A stretch of 64,000 nucleotides of DNA from Triglochin maritima (taxonomy: Eukaryota > Streptophyta > Magnoliopsida > Alismatales > Juncaginaceae), in contig OY821779.1 in the NCBI GenBank assembly GCA_963682175.1, forward strand, positions 7,318,501 to 7,382,500, given 5' to 3'. A program made the position numbers and the translations under genes. Positions 11,083-20,160 of the stretch are shown in pieces. A model generated the notes under the pieces. That model was not told the DNA's origin and did not search any database. It was given only the letters and a program-made list of their open reading frames with translations. Each line of letters starts with the position of its first letter. Position 1 is the first letter of the stretch.

Positions 11083-11570
11083 AATCCTCTAATTAATCAC
11101 TGTTAACTACTCCTTAACTTGAGCTTAGTGAAGCAAGCTAGATGGATGGATGGATGGATGGATGGATGGATATACTCCGGAGATCTGCACCCTTGACCCA
11201 ATAACTTCTTTTCAACTATCTTTCTATCTATCTCTATCTTAGTACGCCCAATTGAAGTCAACCTGAACCCATGTAGTTGGTTGATTTTGTGTTGTGATGA
11301 AGCAAGCTAAGCTTCGCTTGGTGAAGTGGTAAGGGTGGAGGTGGAGCAGAGATCTGGGAGGTGAAATGGGATGGGTCGGGGTCTGGGGATCTGTGTATCT
11401 ATTGTATGTATTCCTGGGGGTGGTATCTGGTATGGTATGAGCTGTATGCGAAGCATGGGCTTGTTATCCACCGTAGGGTTAGACGAAGAGTTCTGTTTAA
11501 TTGAGTTTGGTTCGTTCCGGTCTGATCTTATCTGATTTGGTACCTAACGATCTATTATAAAGTCAACGTG
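11083..11570 (-). promoter_or_regulatory. AHL upstream region
   Basis: This is the 5' flank and probable leader of the AHL gene. It holds a CATC/GATG microsatellite (11141-11170), a CT-rich run (11220-11242, GA-rich on the coding strand) and, on the minus strand, a TATA-like TTTATAATAG preceded by GTTGAC near 11550-11562. That would put transcription start about 440 bp upstream of the ATG. The assignment is inferred from position and composition only. Confidence 0.3.
11141..11170. repeat. (GATG)n microsatellite
   Basis: Seven and a half uninterrupted GATG units, 59 bp upstream of the AHL start codon and so probably in its 5' leader. Confidence 0.95.
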
Positions 11571-12301
11571 CAGTAGACGGTACATTCTTATAATAGAATT
11601 TATTGATATTTTCTTTTTTATAATTGTAGTGTAATTTTTAAATGAAAATGAATTACCATCTTAATTATCGCATGTTGTTGTGAGAACGAGAATTGAACTC
11701 GAATCTTTACATGTTGTTATGGGAGTAAGAATCGACTCAGATCTCCACTCATCCAATAAATCGTTAAACTAATTTTATCTAGCCGTTAATTTTATTGACA
11801 TTTCTACCTTGCCGAGCCAAGTGAACACATCGTGGCTGCACTCCAAGATTTATTTTGACAAACGCAATATTTTTCAACAATCACTGAGACAAATGATTGT
11901 CCATAATAATAAAGTCGTACAACTACGATGATCTCGATCATGTAGGTGTGTGTTTGTTTGTTTATCCGTGGGAAAACAGGATAAGAATAGGAATGGCATA
12001 CTCGTAGATTGTGGTATGTCCAGGGGTATTTGGGAGTGGATCCAAATCGTAGCTGACACCCACCCTCTCTCTCGCGTCAGGCTTTGTGTTAAGGTGGGCG
12101 CGAATCTAGACAGCAGATCTTGCCGACACATCCTGTCATCGCGCACGTCTAAAGATCCCGACCGTTGGTTTTCTCGAACACTTGATGGAGAGTCGATCCC
12201 AACCGTTGGTTGGGTTTTTGACTTATATGGTCGCGATGTGGTCAGCAAGAACAGGCGATGGTCTTGCACGTTTGTGTGATGTCACTGCCTTGTTAGGCCA
12301 C
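11571..12301. other. No recognisable gene
   Basis: Unique-looking DNA between the AHL promoter and the next transposon. An open frame at 11950-12279 has no recognised motif. It includes a near-repeat of CGACCGTTGGTT / CAACCGTTGGTT about 40 bp apart. Confidence 0.4.
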
Positions 12302-13373
12302 TTAGGTCATCTTTAACCCCAACCCCAAATATCTTTCCACCTCAACTTTCTCTCTCTGCCACGTCAGCAAAAAACACTATGCAACCCACAACCCAACCTA
12401 TTTTTCTCTTCTTAACCACAACCCCACTTTCAACACTCTCTCTCCTCCACATCATTTCTTTTTACCTCATTTTCTATATCAACATAATAATTCACAAACT
12501 ATTAAATTTATTATTTTTATAATAACTTAATCTAATTAACTTACAATAATTACGAACAACACATAATAATTAGATTTTATTAAAATTCGACAATTACATA
12601 TTATAATAATTCAAAGATAAAATATTACAATACATATTACAAACATAATTAATTCTCATTCCGTCCAAAACATCGCCATATAATCTCGATCAAATCGGCT
12701 CGCAATGCCATATGTTTTTGAGCGTTGCGAACTCGATCTCTGTTACGCAGATATTTGTTAATATCCACGATACGCTCAGTGGAATACCGGAGACCCGACG
12801 GGTTTGAACTTTCACCGATTTCTTGAGGGCGCTCATGTATAAATTCGTTTATATCCACCAACTGATTATAAGAGTCGCGTTCATCCTCCACGATCATGTT
12901 GTGCATGATTATGCATGCAGTCATAATTTTACCGAGAATGTCTGGAGTCCATGCTAACGACGATCTTTTCACGATGGCGAATCTTGCCTGAAGCACTCCA
13001 AATGCACGTTCCACATCTTTCCTTGTTGCCTCTTGAAATTGGGCAAATAATTTATCTTTAGGTGTTTGAAATTCGATATTAAATTCAATATTGATTTTGT
13101 ATTATTATAGTTAATGCAATTGATTTATTTTATTAATTATTATATTTATTTACAATTTATTTTATTTATATATATTATTAACATATTATTTAACTAATAT
13201 AAACCACACAAAAAACATAAAAAAACAACCGACCAACCAGGTCTGGCCACGTGGCCAGACTTGGGTCGTGACCCAGGTCGCGACCCAACCCGGTTCCGCT
13301 CCCCATTAAGGGGAGCCAGGTCGGGGTGAATTTCCCCCCGACCTGAAAAGGGCCTCCGTTAAGGAGGCCCTAA
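12302..13373 (-). mobile_element. PIF/Harbinger deletion derivative (1.07 kb)
   Basis: The terminal inverted repeats are TTAGGTCATCTTTAAC at 12302 and, on the other strand, TTAGGGCCTCCTTAAC ending at 13373 (13 of 16 match). The 5' side (13210-13370) carries GC-rich inverted motifs (GGCCACGTGGCC, GGTCGGGG) like those at 2120-2190 in the larger relative. The 3' side is TC-rich. Only the last part of the transposase remains, so it would need an autonomous partner to move. Confidence 0.8.
12652..13062 (-). pseudogene. Harbinger-type transposase, C-terminal fragment
   Basis: Reads PKDKLFAQFQEATRKDVERAFG, GVLQARFAIVKRSSLAW, IMTACIIMHNMIVEDERD and ends ALRADLIEIIWRCFGRNEN at about 12650. ERAFG-x-LQ-RFA and CI-x-HNMIVEDER are the conserved C-terminal block of plant PIF/Harbinger transposases; the Glu of ERAFG is the third acid of the DDE triad. 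The frame is open for about 137 codons but lacks everything upstream. The join at about 13063 to the AT-rich leader marks an internal deletion. Confidence 0.9.
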
Positions 13374-14777
13374 ATAGGTGCAGATGTACTTGCATGTCCG
13401 TAAGGGAAGAAGAGTAGAAAGCTTTTGACTTCGATTGGAAATCTATGGTGTGTTGTAGAATAGGAATAGGATCTTGAGGTGAGATGGTTTTAGATTTGGA
13501 ATCGTTTGTCAACGTGTTTTTTGCTTTCAAGTTTTAGTCATTGTAACTTGTAAGTGGAAAGTAATTGAGTTGTGGAATTAGACTAGCTTGGACGTTACAT
13601 CAAGCAAGCGTGTTATGGTTTTGTTCAACGTGTTTGTGGTATTAGAGCAACGAAGATAGATTTAAAGCCCGAATTAAGAAAGTCTTAGGGTGAGTAATAG
13701 GTTGAGTTGTAGGATTGTTTAACCACTAGTTGAGTGATAGTCTAGTAGATAATTTGGATTGCACTAAACGCTGGATGGAGCGTGTAGACTAGCTTGAGTG
13801 TAGTTTTCACACGGTGAAGTAAATATTCTTTCGTGGAATTTTTTTACACCCGGATGAATTTATAAATTTGATGTCTTGATTACAAAAATCTAGGACTCAG
13901 GAGCAGGGTGAGCTCCTGCTCCGGGCCTCATTCCGGGCCTCACTTTGAGGGGGCCTCAAAAAAAATAAAAAATATACATGATCTTATTGGGTTGTAAAAA
14001 AATTTAGTGTTAACACATAAATAATACTTAAACATTGATAAATTTGTCTCAAATATTGCTAAGAGGACAAAAAAATTCAATTAATATTGCATTAAGTTAG
14101 TAAATTTTTTATTATTTAAACTATGAGTATATTTTTTTTCAAATTTAGGAGTCTCGTTGTTGATTTTCGCACAGCGCCTCAAAAAATTCCGAGACGGCCC
14201 TGATTTGTGATGATGTATGGAAGTAAAACTGAGGTGCATATACACTATATATGTATACCATGTAAGATATGTTAGCTGTAACTAGAGACAATTAGAAATT
14301 TATTAACGTAGTTGTCTTGCAAATATGGACTCGTTGAAGATGATGTTCCGTTCTGCAAGAAATAAAGTTTGAAAAATGTAAGCAGGAGAAGTTGGAGAAC
14401 TATTAGCTAAATTGTGCTCGTGCGTCAAATGGCCAAACAACACACGTTTAGAATTCGTTAGCATTGGACACCGACAAATCAGAAAGTCGGTCGTCCAGTT
14501 AGTAGATTTAATATTGTAATCATGAAACTAGAAAAATTGGGAAGGACAGAAATTCTAAACGTGTTTTCTAGTCTCATGGATTCATGACTACCCAAATTGA
14601 CCCTTAAATTTTTTGGTAACATGAATTTTGATGTTCAAAACTCAACGTCGGCAGATATTAGGCAATTTACAAATCCAACAGTGCATTTTGAAAACAACGG
14701 TCACCGGGGAAATCAACAACTCCATCAAGGGAAATATTGCACGTGATCTGGAACTTCAACAGGAGCACATGATACAA
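13374..14777. other. No gene; one possible hAT-like relic
   Basis: No coding signal. Around 13905-14202 two short GC-rich ends flank AT-rich DNA: AGCTCCTGCTCCGGGCCTCA on the left, and on the right, read on the minus strand, CAGGGCCGTCTCGGAATTTT. The right end resembles CAGGGCCG termini of plant hAT miniature elements. No 8-bp target duplication could be matched, so this is tentative. Confidence 0.35.
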
Positions 14778-14931
14778 TAAAAAAACTGAATTGTTAAATC
14801 GTCCCAAAATTACTTAAATCGTCCCTTGAAATTACAATTTTGTCCTTCTCTCATTTGTACTGATATAACGCGACATTTTACCTTCCTATCACACATCTCT
14901 CTTCATATTCCTCTTATAATCATTAAAAATA

Positions 14932-14984
14932 ATGTTTTGAAAGTCAGTAATGAACCAACGAACGCCCCAGTGTACTCGAATCTG
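14932..14984 (+). pseudogene. Exon 1 relic of plant mobile domain gene (MULE copy b)
   Basis: 53 bp ending at CTG followed by GTAAAA. In one frame it gives SNEPTNAPVYSNL, matching GKESTDAPDYSNL of exon 1 in copy a (25295-25348). A 1-bp loss relative to copy a breaks the start frame. Confidence 0.75.
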
Positions 14985-15027
14985 GTAAAATATCTAACAT
15001 CTTTTTAATAAAATAATAATAATAAAT

Positions 15028-15262
15028 TACGGGCGTCCGACGGAGCCGCCCCTACGTAGGAGGTGGCGTCTGGCTAAGCCGCCTCCCCCATGGGGGAGGT
15101 GTATTACCCAGACGCCTTACCCATCGGGTAGGCGTTTTACCCAGACGCTCTGCCCTTGGGACAGGCGTCTGTGTAAGACGCCTCCCCCATTAGGGAGGCG
15201 TCTTAGCCAGACGCCCCCTCCTACGTGGGGGCGGCTCCATCGGACGCCCGTAATTTATTATT
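15028..15262. repeat. GC-rich hairpin block (MULE b, left)
   Basis: An imperfect palindrome of about 230 bp. The left arm begins TTACGGGCGTCCGACGGAGC and the right arm ends with its near reverse complement (GCTCCATCGGACGCCCGTAA). Inside, GACGCC and GGCGTC alternate with TGGCTAAG and CTTAGCCA. It sits directly after the exon-1 donor, in the position of an intron. Confidence 0.9.
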
Positions 15263-15702
15263 ATTTTTTACTATTTTTTTAAAAAGATAATTGATTATAA
15301 ATTTAGATAATTGTTAAATTAATTAATTAATAAGTTAATAATTACTATATTCAGATAACTGATACCCCTTCGGTACACCGAAAATTCAAAAATTTCCATA
15401 TCCAACAAATTCAAAATCCAAAAAAAATTCTAGGGGGCGCTGCTCCCTTACCACCCCCGCCACCGGGGAGCGAGACCCCCGAACGACCTGTCGAGGTGGT
15501 ATTTGTAAGTCAGGATGTTTTACCACCGGGGGATTTTGGAACTTAAAAAATGTTGGATCTGGAATTTTTTTGAATCTTCATCACTTGCAAAAAACTCATT
15601 GTAATATGACCGGTTACCACCGAAAACTTGCAAAGAAACGTCAAATAATTTGAGATAACACACAGTATAATTTTAATTTGACAAAAAAAATAAAAAAAAC
15701 GG

Positions 15703-15893
15703 GACGTCTGGCTAAGACGTCTGTACCATCGTGGAGGCGTCTGGCTAAGACGCCTCCACCATGGTTGAGGCGTCTTAGCGAGACGCTTAGACCATGGTAT
15801 AGGCGTCTGGCTAAGACGCCTAGACCATCGTGGAGGCCTCTTAGCCAGACGCCTCCACGATGGTGCAGGCGTCTTAGCCAGACGCCCGAGTCG
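15703..15893. repeat. GC-rich hairpin block (MULE b, right)
   Basis: About seven 27-bp units alternating between GGCGTCTGGCTAAGACGCC and its inverse, joined by CACCATGGT-type spacers. Each unit is self-complementary and the array as a whole can fold. It lies inside the first intron of the minus-strand gene. The peptide repeats seen in open frames here (RRLAKTP-like) are by-products. Confidence 0.9.
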
Positions 15894-15917
15894 GAAAAAA
15901 AAATCTGTCTCCGTTAC

Positions 15918-15947
15918 TTCGCCTGATCTAGGTGTTTCGCCAGACAT
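15918..15947 (-). pseudogene. Exon 1 relic of MULE transposase gene (copy b)
   Basis: Encodes MSGETPRSGE and ends at a GTAACG donor. Copy a has MSSETSGSDK and the same GTAACG donor at 33278-33249. It lies about 155 bp inside the right end of the element. Confidence 0.75.
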
Positions 15948-16782
15948 TTTCGTGGTGTTGGTACTAGGAATGTTAGTAAAACTGAGTCAAAAACCTTGTT
16001 TAAAGACACGGGGCGATATGGGTATTAAATATATTGTTAAGGGCAATTTGGTAATTTCAAGGGACGATTTAAGTAGTTTTGGGGCGACGTTTAGTAGTTC
16101 CCTAAAAAAACTCAGTCCATAATAATTCTTAATAGAAATCAAGAGATAACCGAAGGCAACAACCTTGCTTATCATAAGAGACGTACAATGAGAAGAAACA
16201 TTAAAAGTTATTATGCTTATCACAATAACTAAAATTTAAACAAAACCACATCATTTTTTTTAAAATTAAAACCTTACCACGTTGGTTTTCGGAAATCCGA
16301 TGTGGTTGGGGTCTTTTTAAATTTCGGAAATTTGTGATGATGCAACAAATGAGATCCGGAGAAACTATCTGGGGAAAATGTTGTTTGGTTGATGAAATGT
16401 CGATATTCCCTAAATTCCCTGGATACGTATTGGATAAAGGTATGTCACAAGATATGTGTTGTTGCCAAGAATCAGTCGATTATTATTGCCAAGATATGTG
16501 CTATTTGTTTTTAATATATATATTTTTAAGTAAATTCCTACCACGTCGGTTTTAGAAAATCCGACGTGGTAGGGGTCTTCCACGTCGGCGAACACATAAG
16601 TCGACGTGTTAGGTGGTATTCCATGTCGGCCTTTAAATAGTCTAACGTGGAAGGGTTGATTTTTTTGTTTGGTATAGCCGCATAAACCAAATTGAAATCC
16701 CGTCAATTCGGAAATCAACAAACATAAACCGTAGTCGTCTATCTCTCCCCAACCACATCGACCTTCCCATCCAAAAGTAGAG

Positions 16783-17019
16783 ATGGGTGAGAGCTCCACT
16801 TCCTATCCGCTTCCGTACTCGCGATCCCACGTTCTAGACGACTACAACGTCCCACCCAAACCTTCGTCGGAATCCACTCCTTCGCCTCCAAACCCCAACC
16901 TCAACATTCCACCCAAACCCTCTTCCGAATCCACTCCTCTGCCTCCAAACCCTGATACCGTCGTCCCTTCTCCGGCGACCGACCGAGCTGGAGTCGAGAA
17001 AATGGAAACTTTAAATTGA
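16783..17019 (+). CDS. Pro/Ser-rich open frame, unknown, probably captured fragment
   Basis: 78 codons starting MGESSTSYPLPYSRSHVLDD and containing a duplicated block (PPKPSSESTPSPPNP, then PPKPSSESTPLPPNP). It is more GC-rich than its surroundings and lies between CACTA subterminal repeats, upstream of the hexokinase fragment. The family is not recognised. It may be a piece of a second host gene brought in by the element, or a 5' exon of a chimeric transcript. I cannot assign a function. Confidence 0.35.
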   Translation: MGESSTSYPLPYSRSHVLDDYNVPPKPSSESTPSPPNPNLNIPPKPSSESTPLPPNPDTVVPSPATDRAGVEKMETLN

Positions 17020-17153
17020 TCCAGCGGAGTCGAATCCGTACATCCAGATGAGGGTTCGGTTCTGATTTTTTACTGTGGATTTCAATTTGGAAGAAATTTT
17101 GACGTTTTTAGTTTGTGTTATTAGCTACGATGGTTGGTCTTTTATCTAGTGTT

Positions 17154-17284
17154 TATGCGGTAGATCTTGGAGGAACTAATTTCCTGTCTTACGCGTTCAA
17201 CTTGGTAGGAAGGAAGGTTGTGTTCTAAAGCAAGAATTTGAGGAGGTATCCAGTCCACCACAATTCATGGTTGACTACTCAAAT
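17154..17284 (+). pseudogene. Hexokinase exon fragment inside CACTA element
   Basis: Reads YAVDLGGTNF, then with a one-base shift RVQLGRKEGCVLKQEFEEVS and SPPQFMVDYSN, ending at a consensus GTAAGT donor (17285). DLGGTNFR-x-x-RVQLGGKEG-x-x-KQEFEEVSIPP is the conserved phosphate/glucose-binding region of plant hexokinases. Here it is a single exon with a frameshift and no flanking hexokinase exons. Its position between CACTA subterminal repeats indicates transduplication of a host exon. Confidence 0.78.
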
Positions 17285-17777
17285 GTAAGTTCATTGATGT
17301 CAATATTTAATTCAGAAATTTGCTCCTCAAATTGTTATCGGAATGCATGTATCCTCAAGGAGCAGAGGGAAAGGAAACATTCTTTCATTATTTTTTGTAG
17401 ATTGACTTAAAAGACTGATCCATATATAAGAAGGTTTCTTTATTTGTTGTCTTGTTAGATGTATCTCTTTGTGTATTGTTTAAACGAATGCTGCAAGAAA
17501 TTTATGTGAATTTGAAAGTTGCTGAATTGAATATGAATGTTGCAGGGATTGAGTGTCAATTACATACGTTAAATTTAAAAATAAAAAATACCCTACAACG
17601 TCCATTTTTTGGAAAACCGACGTTGTAGGGTAACTACGACGTCAGTTTTATAGAAAACCGATATTGTAGGGTACAAAAACCCCAAAAAACCCCTACTACG
17701 TCGGTTTTCAAGAAAATCGACGTATTAGCGTATAAAAACAAAAAAATCAAAAAAACAATTTATTAAGGGGTATACCA

Positions 17778-18098
17778 TAGGGCTGTGCATTGACCGGGTC
17801 AAACCGGTCAAGCAGACCGGACCGGACCGGTCGGTCGGGGTTCGGTCAGGAAATTTTTTAAAAAATCCGGTCTGGTCTGGGTTTTGGTCCGGCAAATTTT
17901 AAATTTTCCGGTCCGGTCCGGTCCGGACCGGTCCAATTTTTTGTTTTTTTTTAATTTGAGGTAAAAAATCGGGTTTTTGGACCGGTTCGGTCCGGTCTTC
18001 GGTCCGACTTTTCGAATTTTTGCCGGTCCGGTCCGATTTTCGGTCCGGACCTAATTTTTTTTCCGGTCCGGACCGGACCGGACCGATGCTCAGCCCTA
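17778..18098. mobile_element. hAT-type miniature element 1 (321 bp)
   Basis: The ends are TAGGGCTGTGCATTGACCGG and, on the other strand, TAGGGCTGAGCATCGGTCCG. A perfect 8-bp target duplication GTATACCA flanks it (17770-17777 and 18099-18106), diagnostic of hAT. The body is built of GGTCCGGTCC-type repeats. Removing it restores a continuous CACTA subterminal repeat (GGGGTATACCACGTCAATTT), so it inserted after the CACTA element. Confidence 0.95.
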
Positions 18099-18284
18099 GT
18101 ATACCACGTCAATTTTCTATGCAACTGACGTGATAAACTCACACTACCATGTCGGATTTTAGACCAATGTGAAAGAGTATGCCCGTATAATGTCTCCCAC
18201 CAACCATGTCGGTCAACTAAGCTGATCAACCCGACGTTGTACCACCTTAATATCCGACATTGTACCCATTTTCCTGCAGTGTAT

Positions 18285-19520
18285 ATACCTAGTCGTCGGT
18301 CACTTAAATGTCGACGTCTAGTCGTAACAAATAGACATCGGTTGTTAGCGATCCACCGACGTCTATACTTAAGACTAGACGTCAGTTATATATTCCAACC
18401 AACGTCTATTCTTAAGTATAGACAGTAAAGTATAGTGACCATTCACATCCACATCAACAGTAAAGTATGGTGACCAGCCCATAGGATAACCTCATAATCT
18501 TCATCATTAGTACAAAAAATTCATGATCACAACAATTTTTGAAATTTACAATCCAAAACGCAGCCATTTCCCGAATCTACACATTCATTTTCTCAACACA
18601 AAACCATTCAAGATTGAAATTATCCATTTCACTATTCACGTCACCTTCTCAACTATCCAAGAAGCATCAACCACTTCATTCCACAAACTCAAACAAAGAA
18701 AATGATAAAAACTCGTGTTCAGGAATTCACTCGACCAACCACACGACATCCAAACCTCCACAGTTTCCACTTAAAATTCTACACTTTTAGAAGCTAAAAA
18801 TCCTATCTTTACAACAAAACACCAACTCCAACTTTCACAAATACTCGAATATTATAGCAAACACAACAACACCAAATCCCTACACAAAACTAGATAATAG
18901 CAGGAAAAAATTCCAATTTTACTTAGCAAACAAAGAAAATGAAACAAAAGTCGGCATGGCATGATAAACTAAGTGATGATAATGTATTGACAAACTAAGT
19001 TTTTGGCATGATAATGTACCGAATAACGTTGACAATCGAACAAGGCTGTCGTGGGTGGTTGTGGTGGCTAGGGTTTGCGGAGGAACCTGCAGTGGCAGAG
19101 GAGGTCGCGGTTGTCGAGGGCGCAGAGGTCGCTGCGAACGTCGCAGAGGCTAGGGTTTGCGATGGGGGTTTGGTCGGAGATCGGTTTGCGAATAGGGTTT
19201 GGTAAGGTTTTTGTCTGGATGAGAGGAGGTTTTGTCGGGAATAAATGAAAAAACATAAATGTTCGTTTCATATAAGCCTTATAGACGTCGGTCATCACTT
19301 ACAGTCGACGTCTATGCCCCATGCATATAGACGTCGGTTGTAAGTGATGACAGGTGTATATATGTTGGAGAATAAACGTCGAGGTATAAACGTTGGTTTC
19401 CATGGGTATTCAAACAACCAACATCTAGAGTACCACATAGACGTCGGTTGTATTAATGGCTTACGTCTATACGTATAGATGTCGACTATATGGGCGACTA
19501 TTCACTATTCTGCCCTAGTG
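18285..19520. mobile_element. CACTA-type segment 2, non-autonomous
   Basis: The right end on the minus strand is CACTAGGGCAGAATAGTGAA, starting at 19520. Subterminal repeats TAGACGTCGGTTGTAAGTG and variants occur at 18290-18425 and 19265-19500 in both orientations. The left TIR seems lost where it abuts segment 1. The interior (18450-19260) has no transposase; a GC-rich patch (19020-19210) is of unknown origin. Confidence 0.7.
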
Positions 19521-19727
19521 TGCATTCAAGTAGTTGTTTCCAAAGCACACTTCTCACGTAAAAAATCAACCTCAAACCATAAACACCATCAATGTTGAAA
19601 TGTTGTTTGGAATTTTGAGGTTGCGGTTAGGTGTGGAAGCAAATTTTCCCGAACCTTGGCCTCACCAAAATGCCAAATTCTTCATGCCCAAACAGACCCT
19701 AAGGTGGTGGAGCCTTTTTGGCGTACT

Positions 19728-20160
19728 TTTTTTTTGAGAATGAGGTTTACATTTCGTTAAATAAGATTAATTGTTATGCACCCAAGTCAAGACCAAATCC
19801 GATTACAAGTAATAAAACCATAGATAGCATCAAGCACAAATGCAGGCAGATGGTGCTTTGCTAGGTTTTGGCTGTAGGGGTTGAGTCCGTCGATTCTAGG
19901 AGAACACCTTACAAAGTAGCAACTCCTTTCTTCCGTCGCCCCTGCCTCATAGTCTCTTCCGTAGTTAGCCTCTCTCAGGCATCTTCTTCTATTTTGGCTA
20001 ACTGGTGGATTTCTTCTATCTCAGTCTCGAAAGGTTGTGAGTAGGAAAATGTCATCCGACCATTAGCCAGTCATACCTGCGTGATTCCTGGGAGTTACTC
20101 GTTTGCCACCGTGGTCTGAGATGCACTCTGATCTGTTGTAGATGGCGGAAATATAAGGAG
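19728..20160 (-). mobile_element. LINE-like 3' end, 5'-truncated
   Basis: Read on the minus strand, the segment ends TAAACCTCATTCTC followed by nine A's, preceded by a region (GATGCTATCTATGGTTTTAT) typical of plant LINE 3' ends. No reverse transcriptase remains. No clear target duplication was found, so the call rests on the poly(A) end and composition. Confidence 0.4.

Larger units (their letters stand above)
14788..16103. mobile_element. MULE copy b (1.3-kb deletion derivative)
   Basis: The terminal repeats contain ACTTAAATCGTCCC on the left and GGGACGATTTAAGTAGTTTT on the right. An identical flank TAAAAAAACT is present on both sides (14778-14787 and 16103-16112), giving the 9-bp target duplication expected of Mutator-like elements. 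The interior keeps only the first exons of two genes facing inwards (14932-14984 plus; 15947-15918 minus), two GC-rich hairpin blocks and AT-rich filler. The same two exons start the full genes of copy a (25150-33433), which identifies this as an internal deletion of that family. Confidence 0.88.
16270..18281. mobile_element. CACTA-type segment 1 with captured gene pieces
   Basis: The right end, read on the minus strand, is CACTGCAGGAAAATGGGTAC (starts 18281), a typical CACTA terminus. Subterminal repeats of the form CCACGTCGGTTTT...AAATCCGACGTGG recur near 16277, 16545, 17590, 17640, 17697 and 18105, as in plant En/Spm-like elements. No matching left terminus was found, so it may be truncated. 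It contains a Pro-rich frame (16783-17019), a hexokinase exon (17154-17284) and a nested hAT miniature element (17778-18098). No transposase is visible. Confidence 0.72.

Noticed and set aside
10233..11106. Plus-strand open frames opposite the AHL gene
   Set aside because: GC-rich antisense shadows of the AHL coding region with Arg/Pro-biased composition and no motifs.
15543..15947. 134-codon minus-strand frame with RRLAKTP-like repeats
   Set aside because: Only the first 10 codons are a real exon; the rest is intron hairpin DNA read through the splice donor.
17951..18229. 92-codon minus-strand frame with Gly/Pro/Arg repeats
   Set aside because: It is the translation of GGTCCGGTCC repeats in the hAT miniature element.
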